A DNA stretch of 64,000 nt, from the NCBI GenBank assembly GCA_903632075.3, contig CAHIKZ030005577.1, forward strand, positions 62,001 to 126,000. The letters are read 5' to 3'. Source of the DNA: Acanthosepion pharaonis. Lineage: Eukaryota; Mollusca; Cephalopoda; Sepiida; Sepiidae. The position numbers and the translations under genes are program-made. Shown piece after piece: positions 1-9,950 of the stretch (position 1 is its first letter; every line of letters begins with the position of its first letter). Below the pieces are notes generated by a model. It was not told the DNA's origin and made no database searches. It saw only the letters and a list, made by a program, of their open reading frames with translations.

Positions 1-267
1 AAGGGAAGCACAAAGAAAACAGAATTAACCAATAGAAAAAAACTAATCATTTTGATGAGATTGAAAACCTGTTTCCTTGACAAAATCTTAATGTAAACTA
101 TTTTATATTTTTATCAATAATTCAATGTTTTTTTTTCTAATAAACAAAAGTAAAAAAATCTGTTTTTAATTTATATACCATTTATGTCTGCTGAAAATTT
201 TATTTATGAATATGATAATTATATTTTGCAAATAATTTTTTTATCATACATATTTTTTTATTTGCAG
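1..267 (+). other. Intron-like flank and splice acceptor of zinc-finger gene A
   Basis: AT-rich sequence ends in a pyrimidine-rich tract and a TTTGCAG acceptor (AG at 266-267). The same flank, about 250 bp long and recognisably homologous, precedes array B (about 21150-21415). A shorter version precedes array C (about 46530-46584). This shows that the duplicated unit included intron sequence, so the copies arose by DNA duplication and not by retroposition. Any 5' exon lies outside the window or is lost. Confidence 0.6.
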
Positions 268-840
268 ATAGAAATTTTCATGAAGAAGAACAATATTCAG
301 ATAAGGAAAGACAAGATGCAATCTTATACTGAAGAAGAGAAAACATTCTTGCAAATGTGTGGATTTGCATTTTGATAGCATTCATCTTTAAAACAGACAA
401 AACTATTACTTGTCATGGTTGTACACCAGAATTTTTACTAAATTCACATTTTTAAACATTTCAATATACTCTGGAGCATTATATATCTCATCAAATTTGC
501 CGATAAGCTTTTTCACAGTGTTTAAATGTGAAAAGAGACATGAAAGCATACAGTGCAGAAAAACCATATTCTTGCAAAGTGTGTGGATCAGCATTGACAC
601 AAAATTGAATTTAAAAATACATCTACACACTGATGAGAAACCTTATTGAAAGCAAAAATATGAATGTCTATTTTCATATAATTTGAAGAGTCAAATGTGA
701 ATACAAATAAGAGAAAATAATTTTTATGGTATACACATTGGAATATTCAGAGATGTGTGGATCAACATTTTCACAGAGTTCAGATTTAAAGACCCAATAA
801 CATATGCACACAGGCAAAGAAAAATTTAATTGTAAAGTCT
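268..840 (+). pseudogene. Decayed leader fingers of zinc-finger gene A
   Basis: This stretch follows the acceptor and still reads as remnants of C2H2 fingers. A CHGC..F..H finger-like segment lies near 413-450, a C-R-stop-AFSQ segment near 498-515, and an EKPYSCKVCGSALTQN segment near 560-605. Frame changes and stops break them: TGA/TAG at about 373-379, TAA at 504-506 and TGA at 606-608. Both later stops recur at the matching places in copy B, while copy C has sense codons there. A one-base slip near 868-876 separates the last leader finger from the open array. It could serve as 5' UTR or simply be decaying sequence. It is not translatable as one chain. Confidence 0.65.
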
Positions 841-2331
841 GTGGATCATCATTTACTCACAATTTACAAGTTAAAAAGCCACATGAGAATACGTATGGGT
901 GAGAAACCATTTGCTTGTCAGGTGTGTGAATCTGGATTTTCACGGAAGGGCCACTTGAAAGACCACATGAAAATACATACAGGAGAAAAACCTTTTGTTT
1001 GTCAAGTTTGTGGATCAGCATTTCCACGGAATTCCAAGTTAAAGGAACACATGAAAATGCATACAGGAGAGAAACCATTTTCCTGTGAAATATGTGGATC
1101 AGCTTTTGCACGCCGTTATGTTTTGACAAATCACATGAGAATTCATACAGGAGAGAAACCATTTACTTGTCAAATATGTGGATCAGCATTTTCATGGAAA
1201 TCCATGTTAAAAGTTCACATGAGAGTACATACAGGAGAGAAGCCATTTTGCTGTCACATGTGTGGATCCACATTTAGATACAGTAAAAGGTTAAAAGTTC
1301 ACATGTCAATACATACAGGAGTGAAACCATTTGCTTGTCAAGTGTGTGGATCAGAATTTTCAGAGAATACCAGCTTAAAACGCCACATGAGAACACACAC
1401 AGGGGAGAAACCATATTCCTGTCAAGTTTGTGGGTCAGTATTTTCAACAAATTCAGATTTAACAGCACACATGAGAACTCATACAGGAGAGAGACCATTT
1501 TCCTGTAAAGTGTGTGGATCAACATTTTCACGAAATTCTGGTTTAAAATATCATATGAGTATTCATACGAAAAAGAAACCCTTTTCATGTGAAGTGTGTG
1601 GAACAGCCTTTTCACTGAAATCCCGTTTAACAGGACACATGAGAATACATACAGGAGAGAAACCATTTTCCTGTGAAGTGTGTGGATCTTCATTTTCCCG
1701 CAATTACGTTTTAAAATGCCATATGAGAATACATACAGGAGAGAAACCATTTACTTGTCAAGTGTGTGGATCAGCATTTACACTGAGTACCACTTTTAAA
1801 AGGCACATGAGAATACATACAGGAGAGAAACCATTTCTTTGTCAAGTTTGTGGCTCAAAATTTTCAGAGAATTCTTCTTTTAAACAACATATGAGAATAC
1901 ATACAGGAGAGAAACCATTTTCCTGTGAAGTGTGTGGATCAACATTCTCTCAGAAATTCAGTTTAAAGAATCACATGAGGGTACATACAGGAGAGAAACC
2001 ATATACTTGTCAAGTGTGTGGATCAGCATTTGCAGAAAATTCGAAGTTAAAATTACACATGAGAATACATACAGGAGAGAAACCATTTTCCTGTGAAGTG
2101 TGTGGAACTGCATTTTCACAGAATACTTCTCTTAAAGCACATAGAAGAATACATACAGGAGAGAAACCATTTTCCTGTCAAGTGTGTGGATCAAAGTTTT
2201 CACAGAATGGCGCTTTAAAAAAGCACATGAGAATACATACAGGAGAGAAACCCTTTTCCTGTCAGTTGTGTGGACTAGCATTTTCATATAATTCAACGTT
2301 AAAAGTGCACATGCAAAAACATGCTGACTAG
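841..2331 (+). CDS. C2H2 zinc-finger protein A, 17 complete fingers
   Basis: The frame is open without interruption to TAG at 2329-2331. It is open from 790 but has no ATG until 883, and position 841 is GTG. The most plausible initiator I can see is therefore ATG 883, inside a degenerate finger lacking both cysteines. From about residue 26 there are 17 complete C-x2-C-x12-H-x3-H fingers at a strict 28-residue (84-bp) period. They are joined by HTGEKPF linkers, with variants TGVKPF and TKKKPF. The core is nearly constant (CQVCGSxF...LKxHMRIH) while helix positions -1, 2, 3 and 6 differ in every finger. The protein ends in a MQKHAD tail, like the MQKHTE end of array B. I see no KRAB, BTB, SCAN or ZAD domain. 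The family normally binds DNA in the nucleus, and the target here is unknown. It may be expressed from an upstream exon, or be a recent pseudogene with an intact array. Confidence 0.85.
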   Translation: MDHHLLTIYKLKSHMRIRMGEKPFACQVCESGFSRKGHLKDHMKIHTGEKPFVCQVCGSAFPRNSKLKEHMKMHTGEKPFSCEICGSAFARRYVLTNHMRIHTGEKPFTCQICGSAFSWKSMLKVHMRVHTGEKPFCCHMCGSTFRYSKRLKVHMSIHTGVKPFACQVCGSEFSENTSLKRHMRTHTGEKPYSCQVCGSVFSTNSDLTAHMRTHTGERPFSCKVCGSTFSRNSGLKYHMSIHTKKKPFSCEVCGTAFSLKSRLTGHMRIHTGEKPFSCEVCGSSFSRNYVLKCHMRIHTGEKPFTCQVCGSAFTLSTTFKRHMRIHTGEKPFLCQVCGSKFSENSSFKQHMRIHTGEKPFSCEVCGSTFSQKFSLKNHMRVHTGEKPYTCQVCGSAFAENSKLKLHMRIHTGEKPFSCEVCGTAFSQNTSLKAHRRIHTGEKPFSCQVCGSKFSQNGALKKHMRIHTGEKPFSCQLCGLAFSYNSTLKVHMQKHAD

Positions 2332-2600
2332 CTGTATTCTTTTTCAGACTCTTTAGAAGAGCCACACATAATTGTAAATGAGAAAACTTTTTCTTTTTAT
2401 ATTTGTGCATCATTATTCTTTTGGGAATTGCAGTTTAATAACAGAAATATAGAGGAATTAAAACATTTTCCAGTGAAATGTTTAGTCTTTTTTATTGAAT
2501 TCAGATTTCAAAGTTCAGATTTTCTTAAATGTGTAACTACTCAGTTTTGTAAACAAAGAGGTTTCCAATAAACAATAACGAAAGAAAAGAAGCGGGTAAG
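2332..2600 (+). other. 3' end of gene A with a decayed finger and poly(A) signal
   Basis: After the stop codon a degraded finger is visible (about 2355-2420, reading roughly NEKTFSFYICAS). It resembles the decayed stretch just downstream of array B. An AATAAA signal lies at 2567-2572. The region fits a 3' UTR. Confidence 0.5.
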
Positions 2601-2612
2601 AACAATACTAAG

Positions 2613-2616
<4 letters not shown>

Positions 2617-2646
<30 letters not shown>

Positions 2647-2700
2647 AGACAGTTATAAGGCTAAAAGTTTACAAGACAGTTATAAGGCTAAAAGTTTACA
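2617..2700. repeat. (TA)n microsatellite plus a 29-bp unit repeated twice
   Basis: An uninterrupted TA run covers 2617-2643. Directly after it, a unit beginning CAAGACAGTTATAAGGC occurs twice in tandem to about 2699. Confidence 0.85.
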
Positions 2701-3080
2701 AAATGTGTATGTGTCATCTGTCAGTCTCAAGAGACCCTGGATATGTGTCCTATTGTCTTCTCCAGGGTGCAGGCTTGGGCAGGGTTTTATGAAAGATTGG
2801 CGCTTCCCCATGCAACATGTCTTCTCTCTTCATGCCATGAATGTTGTTCAAGGAAAGGTAGAAGCCAATACAGCTTGGCACCGACAGCATCACAGCAGTT
2901 GCCAGAATGAAGCTGAACAGACTATCTTAGTGACTCCAGCTCCAGATTTATTTTCAGGGTTTAGTTCTACCCTGCTTGATTGTGAAGCTCCTTGTAGCCA
3001 AGCAACTAAAGCATGCTGGATCAGTGAATGATTTTTCCTACAAAGGAGGATGCAGATTCAAATCCTACTGTGGGGTACAT
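2700..3080 (+). repeat. Interspersed repeat with a tRNA-like 3' segment
   Basis: This block is more GC-rich than its surroundings (CTCCAGGGTGCAGGCTTGGG near 2761). It ends in a tRNA-like stretch at about 2993-3078, with an A-box-like TAGCCAAGCAACT and a B-box-like GATTCAAATCC. An open frame covers 2642-3031 (129 codons), but it starts in the microsatellite and has no recognisable domain. I read it as a repeat, not a gene. Confidence 0.5.
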
Positions 3081-3829
3081 TTAAAGTTTATGTGCAGGAT
3101 GGTATGAGAAATAAATACTGTTTAAGTAAAAATGGAACATGTACTCAAATATATGTATCTTAAGTAGACAAGATCAATCAGGCGTCAGGCCTTAGTATAA
3201 GCTGAGTCCAGACTGGAGGTGATATCGCATGAGCGTAATGAAAAAGTAGCAAATAAAAGAAAACCATACGAGGTTCAAGTATGTTAAGAAATAACAAATT
3301 AACTTTATCCGTCTGTTATATACAGGAGTGTGTTTCTCTCCCAGCCTGTTTTGTATGGAATGTGGCACTTTTACGTTTCAAGCAAGTTTGGTATTTTAAG
3401 TCAACTGATTTAGTTCTTAGGTGCTGGCTTGGCTTCATTCGTCAGTATAACTTGCTAATGGTAGGATAGGCGAAGTCGGAGGTCATGAAACTTGCTTCAA
3501 GTGCTATAAAAACAAACCAAACCATAATCAAAACTTAAGCAGAGCACAGTAGGTTGTGCATACGTTTTGTTTTTCTAACATGCGTACTGAGATGTATTCA
3601 AAATATTACATAGTTCAGGTTCCCTAATGTCTTTTGAGAAGGACTTTATGTGAAGGGATCATAAAGAATAGTGATTTTGAAAGGAAATAAAAATTGCATG
3701 CAAAATAAATGTAAACAAATTAGGGATATTGTTTGTGTATACAAAGAAAGATTATGCCAAATTATGGTGTTGAATAAAGATAAAATAATTTTATTATTTC
3801 AAAATTCTTATAACTTTTATGTACATAGT
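3081..3829. other. Unassigned intergenic stretch
   Basis: Short open frames only. No domain, RNA gene or clear repeat boundary seen. Confidence 0.4.
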
Positions 3830-4015
3830 AAAAGGCTGAAGGGCCAAAAACCCTCCCTAGTAACTAGCCTAAAGTCTGACCAAAGGGCAGCTTCTGGGCT
3901 AGTATTTAATACTGCTCAATTGTTGCTTGCTCCATTTCTATATATTGAACTTACTATGTCACCAAATTCATGGACCAATGTTTTAATCCACTAGGCTTTT
4001 ATCCCATGAGACAAT
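3830..4015 (-). repeat. Fragment of a tRNA-like interspersed repeat
   Basis: The phrase 'accaatgttttaatccacta' parallels the tRNA-like centres of the inverted repeats at 51.25 kb and 55.4 kb ('atgcttttatccactg', 'acacttttatccactct'). Both edges are unclear. Confidence 0.4.
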
Positions 4016-4539
4016 TATGAATTGAGAACTTGGAGCCTTAAATCTAACCTGCCTGCTGATTATTGCAGCTACTACTATTTGTTACACTTAACTACACTCA
4101 GTGAGGCTGCTGTTGTTGAAGCCTTGCTGTCACTTTTCTTTATTTATTAATGACTCCAATATCATATTTATTTTTATGCTTGGCCTGCTAAGGAGGTCCA
4201 CATAGCCTAGCATATGTGCTGATGCTTTCAAATGTCTGATTCTCCAGAATTTCTTTCCATCCATTGCTTTGTGATTCATGGTCTCAGTAACTTGTTTAAG
4301 TTGTATAATTTTGTATTATTTTTTTTAGCTGTTTTGTTCTTTTATACAATATGCAATAGTTACCTATGTTCAATTTATTTCTAATTGGCTATGCCACTGT
4401 CATCATAAAAAGAATATGAAGGTGGGGGTGCCGCAGGTTTGGATGTAGTTTAATGATCTTGTCTGTTTAGTTAATGCTACCAAGTTGTAATTGGTGGAAA
4501 TGTGAAGTCAATAAGTATCACTTTTTGTTTATAGATTCA
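4016..4539. other. Unassigned intergenic stretch
   Basis: AT-rich sequence with no gene or repeat that I recognise. Confidence 0.35.
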
Positions 4540-5066
4540 AAAATACCATTCTCTACCTTTACAAGAGTCAGATCAGTTCTGCCGTCATATTTGGCCAGTC
4601 TTCTCTTTCCACTCTCAATAGAGATCCAAAAGTATCTCCATGTCCTTGTAGGTGACGAATAATTTTCCACTCTGCAACCCCTTTCTCACAGACATGACAT
4701 CACAAGCCTCCCACTGCTCTATTGCTTTTTCCATGGAGAGTGTTCAGATGTACTACACTCCTTAGTTCCACCAGTCCTAAAACCTTCTATGCCACACACA
4801 ATTTTGTGAACTACCCTCATTCCCTTTATATACCCTTAATGAGATGTAAGTTCCACTTGAGCAGCTTCTTCCTATGAACCACTACCTTGTGGAAGCAACT
4901 CCTAAAGGTTTGCTTCCCCAATCTACAATATTAACCTGTTCAAGTCTAGGGTTAAACATTATCTTCCCCACACATCCACTGTCCCTCTTACTCTGTAACT
5001 CTCTACCTCAAGTGGCCCCTGGGCCTTTTACAGGGTTAATACCACTGTAAAAAAAAAAAAAAAAAA
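4540..5066 (+). pseudogene. Decayed LINE 3' end (reverse-transcriptase C-terminal region), copy 1
   Basis: From about 4665 the frame reads LQPLSHRHDITSLPLLYCFF, then HGECSDVLHSLVPP. This is the same segment as LQSLSHRRTVASLCLFYKYF HGNCSEELHSLV in the better copy near 55.8 kb. Stops and frameshifts follow, and the copy ends in a long A tract (about 5049-5066), as expected for a retroposed LINE 3' end. The 5' part is missing. The family is a non-LTR retrotransposon of broad Jockey/CR1 type; the clade cannot be fixed by eye. Confidence 0.65.
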
Positions 5067-5307
5067 TTCATCACACTTTATATTACTACCAGCTGAGCCT
5101 TAGTCTTAGCCCTACTAAAGCTTAACATTTGAATGCAATATTTCTAGTTGAATTTCTTGATTTAATTGAATCATTTCTGTTCCTAGATTGATTTATTTGT
5201 TTTCTATGGTTTGTCAACCCTTTTCAGGTTATTTAAAGCCAGAAAATATTTTAAGCTGTAAGAATTTTTTTTTTAGATAATGATGGTATAGAGATATGTC
5301 TTACTAA

Positions 5308-5558
5308 TTAACCCATAACTGGGGGAGAAAAGTTAGATTCATACCTTTCCCAAGGTTATTTACATGCAAGTGAATATAATGAACACAACTGGAATTGGAA
5401 CTCAGCTCTATGACTATCAATTCTGAGCCATTATCCATTACACCACCTGCACATCCAAGTTTAAAGCACCTGGTATTACCAATTAGTCACCCATTAAAAT
5501 ACTGACCAAGCTTAATGTTGCTTAACTTCAGTGATTGTACAGGAACTGGTGTTTGTCC
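5308..5558 (-). repeat. Composite 5S rRNA + tRNA SINE, reverse orientation
   Basis: Read on the minus strand, the copy opens with a 5S-rRNA-like block (about 5465-5555). Its landmarks are GAAGTTAAGCAAC, AGCTTGGTCAGTA, ATGGGTGAC and AATACCAGGTGCT, in the order of a real 5S gene. A tRNA-like block follows, with GGTGTAATGGATAATGG (A box) and GAGTTCCAATTCC (B box) at about 5380-5450. A body beginning TTGGGAAAGGTATGAATC comes next. 5S-derived elements are known as SINE3-type. The 5S block is too diverged to be a working 5S gene. Confidence 0.75.
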
Positions 5559-5576
5559 CAATCCCTGAATTTGTTT

Positions 5577-5863
5577 ATCTATAAAAAGAATACCCACTCG
5601 GCCCGGTGGCTAGGATCAAAGTGTAGTATCTGCGCTTTGTGAGCTGCCGGGTCGGGTGTCTGTCGAACTCTCTGCTTGCAGAGAGGAACCCGGACAAAGC
5701 CCCACCAAAGGGTAGGGTTTCATTGGGGGAGGTTGACGGAACTGGCCCGCCTCGGCGGGTTTGGATGGTTATTTATTTTTGGCTGGGCCTATGGGCTCAG
5801 AGATACCCACATTAAAAAGGCCTTGTGCCACATTCGATCCCCGTGGGTGGATTGATAAATACC
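5577..5863 (+). repeat. tRNA-type SINE with a 16-bp target duplication
   Basis: The element is GC-rich in an AT-rich setting. It is flanked by exact 16-bp repeats ATCCCTGAATTTGTTT at 5561-5576 and 5864-5879. Its head resembles a tRNA (GGCCCGGTGGCTAGG, later a TCGAACTC B-box-like stretch). Two strong hairpin-forming stretches are CTCTCTGCTTGCAGAGAG and GCCCGCCTCGGCGGGT. Near the 3' end it carries GGCCTTGTGCCACAT, a tail motif shared with the short SINE at 31912-32048. The intact duplication points to a fairly recent insertion by LINE machinery. Confidence 0.8.
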
Positions 5864-5879
5864 ATCCCTGAATTTGTTT

Positions 5880-6362
5880 TGCTCATGTTAAGTCTAAAAT
5901 AACACTATGTAAAATTCATTATTTTTTATCCATAATGTTGAATGTGTTAAATTATACAATTTTTTAACAGGAAAAATCTCGTTGACATTAAAAATTGCCT
6001 CAATACATTATTGATTTATTATGATATGTCTCTAATTTGTATTTAGATACATTATACTTATTTTCTGTTATCCTATATTACATACAATCCATTATTGTAC
6101 ATAATTAGGTTAGGATAAAATTTGTAGGGGGGGGGGTCACAAAACCCTTGCATCAGTCCTGAATACAAGATTTTGCAACTGAAAAAATGCCAGCTCATCT
6201 TTACAAATCTATGGCAAGCAGTTTTTCCTACCCAAACAGATAAAAACACAAAGAACAGTCGATTTTATTGAGAAATTTACTCATTAAAAAAGTTGCTTCT
6301 GGAGCCCCTTTTGAATTGGAGGCCCTGAAGATTAAGCTTCATTAATTTCATAGATCTGCCAC
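5880..6362. other. Unassigned stretch with a poly-G run
   Basis: No gene is visible. A run of about ten G residues lies near 6127-6136. Confidence 0.35.
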
Positions 6363-6694
6363 TGTTACGGTTTTTTGGGTATATGACCTATATAACTAGT
6401 GATCGAGTCAAAATGACTTATTTCCCTTTATAGTCGACCAATAGAAGGTTGACCAATCAGAAGCCGCACAACACTGTATTCGTCATGTATAAAGGCGGCC
6501 ATCTTTGTTTCTCCAATCGAAAGGACCAGAGGCAACCTGTCCGGCGAACATGACAGACGGGAAGAACTACGCTCTGCTACTTTGCTGCGATATCCACTGC
6601 GAACCTGCATTACGATTTCCTACTGTCTCCGAAATATTCACTGCCAACCTCTGGATTCTATACTCGAGGACGACCGTTATGAAAATGTCTAACA
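6363..6694 (+). mobile_element. Solo LTR, 332 bp, TSD GCCAC
   Basis: The element begins TGTTACGG and ends TCTAACA, with exact 5-bp duplications GCCAC at 6358-6362 and 6695-6699. It has promoter-like content: CCAAT at 6438-6442 and 6453-6457, and TATAAAG at 6488-6494. It is far more CpG-rich than its flanks. No gag or pol sequence adjoins it, so it is a solo LTR left by LTR-LTR recombination. The small open frames across it are not genes. Confidence 0.85.
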
Positions 6695-6699
6695 GCCAC

Positions 6700-7375
6700 T
6701 ACTTGTGTTAATTCTTTAGCTCTAGGTACAATCGCTTAATTTCCCATTTTATCAGAAGTGTTTGTATCTGTTGTGGCATCAAAACAAAATGTTTACAGTT
6801 GCATAATATATCTAAAGGAATATTTGACAAAGTTTAACCTGTGTATCTGCAAAATAAAATGGTATCAAAAGACCTATTGAAAACTGAAAGTGTTTATTAA
6901 CAATGAAAAAAAAAAAAGTGACACTTTAAAAAGAATTTTAAATTCATTTTTTTTAGGAATGGATTTTTGTTTCAACAGATTTCAAAAATAAAACAAAATT
7001 ATGTCGGGTATACTTGGAAATATGTGGAGTCCAGTAAAAGTTTAACTTTGCATACCTCGCTTTCAGTGGTCAAAAACAGAGGTTAGGCTGCCTCCAGACC
7101 AGTAAGAATCATTCACAAGAATGTATAAAAAGAAGCAGTAACCTAACTTTTCCCTCAATCCTGACGTTCATCAAGAGGCTCTTCTTTATTCTATTCAGTC
7201 GTGTGGACTAGCAGACATTACATCAATAACTCCAGAACACAACTCCACAAATATGACATATTTCATTATCCTGAAAAGTAACAAATTTCAGGTATAGTCA
7301 TTTGTTATACCAACCACATTTGTACATTTCTCTCTAATTTTTTGTTTGTAATAAAATTGCTTTGTGTTTTACACA
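6700..7375. other. Unassigned AT-rich stretch
   Basis: No coding frame of note, domain or clear repeat edge seen. It ends in a short CA microsatellite (about 7370-7383). Confidence 0.35.
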
Positions 7376-7383
7376 CACACACA

Positions 7384-7860
7384 GAGAATGATTTGGTATT
7401 ATCCACCAATTATATCTAGCCATTTCAGTGTTATGAGTTATCTTACAGTTACATCTAGCCATTTCAACTGTAAAATGATGAGACCTTGTTGCCAATCAAG
7501 TACTGCACTTAAATTAATAAAGTCTGGGTACTATAGAGAAAAGTTCATCAGAACAATTATCATAAAATTATTTATAGAAAAGGCACAGGGAAGCTACATT
7601 ATGGTGGTGGGAAAGTGACTGATGCTGAGATACCAGAGTAGAACCAATAACATCATAGATTCTTCTTTGGATTTTATCAAGAATCTCTAAATATACAGCA
7701 GAAGCACCAGACCAGATGTGGCAGCAGTATTCAAAGCAAGGACAAATGATAGACTTATAAATATGTAATATAGATTCTGGAGACAAAAATTTCAATTTCA
7801 GTTCACATGGCTTCTCTTTCTCTCCTTTCAAACCTGCTTTTCTAACTTAGACTACAATTT
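7384..7860 (-). pseudogene. Decayed LINE reverse-transcriptase C-terminal fragment, copy 2
   Basis: The minus strand reads SPESILHIYKSIICPCFEYC, CHIWSGASAVYLEILDKIQR, then SHHHNVASLCLFYK and, after a stop, NCSDELFSIVPRLY. These match the copy near 55.6 kb segment by segment. Stops after LCLFYK and RLY break the frame, and the 5' part of the element is absent. Confidence 0.75.
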
Positions 7861-8069
7861 TACAATTCCCTCCAAAAGTTCATTAAAAAATACCCAAAGC
7901 AATAAAATTTTTGTGCCATCATTAAAATTATGAAAAATTTTGTTATTATTTGATTTTTATGTAAAATTGCTTTTATTCTTTTTAAGAACCTTGGAAAATT
8001 TTGTTCAAATATCATTTTCTTTCTTTTTGTTTTTTGTGTCAAAGACTTTTTAGGATGTGGGACCTTCAA

Positions 8070-9480
8070 TTTTTACAGTGAAATTTGAGCTTTTTTTTTT
8101 CATGATTGTAGGTGAAAAACACTTATATAGATATTCTTTTAAAAATCAGATAATTGTCAGATTTTAATGAAACTTTCATGACTTATTCCGAAATGAATGA
8201 AATCATTTTTGAAATTTTTCTTAGAAAATATTTGTAAAAATATTTTTCAATCTGTTACTGCATACAGTTCAGTATACTTATTTAATTTTTATGAAGTGTC
8301 AAGAAATACTTTTTTGTATTGCACAATGTTTTCAATTGTTATAAGTCCTCAGAAAATTTAAATCATAAAATCTTTTGGTCAAACAAGACCCCAGTTGCAG
8401 AAAATCTGTTCTGAATTGTGCAATAAAAATGCTATAAAGCTAAGACGGTATTTAATTTAAGAACTCCCACAGAAATCTGTTACCTGATGTTTACAATGAA
8501 TTTTTTAAAATGAAAACTCTTTCTCAAAGCTTTTATTTTAGTTCTACTTTCAAGGTAATGGATTAAATTTAATATTTCCAATAAGCAAAATACTTTGCTC
8601 TATTTCAAAACTAATTTAAATTGACTGGAGGGAGGTTTTGTTTTGAAATCACTAAACACCACTGATTTTAGCCATCATTACAATGTAAAATGTTTAAAAA
8701 ATAAAATATACTTTTCTGAAACTATATTTGATGAATATTAACTGATTTGAAACAAATATTTTTTTTAGTTTAAAATATTTCAGAAATTAATTCTTAACAC
8801 AGCAGTACTTGTTTATTTAAGGTGTTGACAGATTTTTCTATGGTGGCCATATTTGTAAAAATTACTTTAAGAATATAATGTGTGCACAGTTTCTATATAA
8901 TGTTTATCTACTTGTAATCTTAAAAATTTAGAAAATATTCTCTGTAATATAAAATTTTATTAAATTTGAGGTACTTTGGCTTTAAATTTACTATAGTTAT
9001 TGCTCTCATTTTCCGGTAATCTGTATGGATGTCCATATTTACAAAAATCATCAAGTTTATACACATACCAAAAAAAATTGTTTTTAAAATATTGGGTTGA
9101 TGAATCATAGTAAGCTTTTCCATTTATGATATAATTTTTACTTAACAGTATCACTTAATTGGTACTAATTAATGCAGAAATTTAAAAGATTTAAAATTTT
9201 ATAAATTATTTTAGTTATAATTTAAAAAATGGAAACAATGCTTTTAAAAAACAATATTGTTCATATATCTTATTCATATAAGAAATTAAAAGCTTTTCTA
9301 ATTAAATAATTGTCTTAGTTTTATTGCATTTTTTTTATGATTTATAACAGATTTTTAGTAATTGGGTGTTGTGTTAAAAAAATCTATATAAAAAGATGTT
9401 CACAAAGTATTCACCAAGTAATTTCAGTTCTGTCCAAGGCAATATCTGTTGGACAGAACCAAGGCTATAGGTATAGTATT
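8070..9480. repeat. Long AT-rich interspersed repeat, copy 1
   Basis: Several phrases recur elsewhere. GATTTTAATGAAACTTTCAT near 8162 parallels 14678, 15171 and, reversed, 58640-58740. GGTACTTTGGCTTTAAATTT near 8970 recurs near 58052. The TAATTGTCTTAGTTTTATTG block near 9305 recurs near 42735 and 58397 and reversed near 15440. No long open frame is present. Confidence 0.6.
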
Positions 9481-9639
9481 TTATAAATAAATATAGGACA
9501 AGAAAATTTGAATAAGTTAAGAGAATTGTCAGTTCAGAGGAAAGGATGCTCTCAACCTATATTAGTAAATATATGTAGCAAGAAAAAGTGTGGAAAATAT
9601 TTTTTCTCTAAATTTATAATTATAGTTACTTGTTATTAT

Positions 9640-9950
9640 GTTTCTAATTAAACTTTCCTGTTCAAAGACATTTTTATAAATTCATGAATAAAAAAATCAT
9701 TTTCATATTTATTTCTTTATAAAATAGTGAATAATAAATATTTCAATATAATTGGTTTGCATATTTTTATAATCTTGTAAATATAGAATTATTCTTACAA
9801 ATAAGCAAGACAATAAATAAATGGTGTTTAGTATCTTTGTTGTCAGTTCTCAAGAATAAAGAAAATGCATAAATCCATTTTATATGTTTGAGATTTATTA
9901 AAATTTTAATCATTTCTTTTTAAAATAATCAGTACTGCCATGGGAATCAA
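9640..9950. repeat. Partial copy of the foldback element
   Basis: It shares TTGTTGTCAGTTCTCAAGAA near 9838 and the flanking TTTTTATAAATTCATGAATA near 9671 with the foldback copies at 24.8-25.4 and 45.4-46.5 kb. The left arm is not clear. Confidence 0.5.

Noticed and set aside
841..843. GTG as the start codon of arrays A and B
   Set aside because: Animal translation very rarely starts at GTG. The first ATGs (883 and 21925) sit at equivalent places, matching the real ATG of array C.
857..2413. Minus-strand frames opposite the zinc-finger arrays (also at 22232-23002 and 47322-47882)
   Set aside because: They mirror the 84-bp finger period (recurring MVSLLYVFSC words) and are shadows of the real plus-strand genes.
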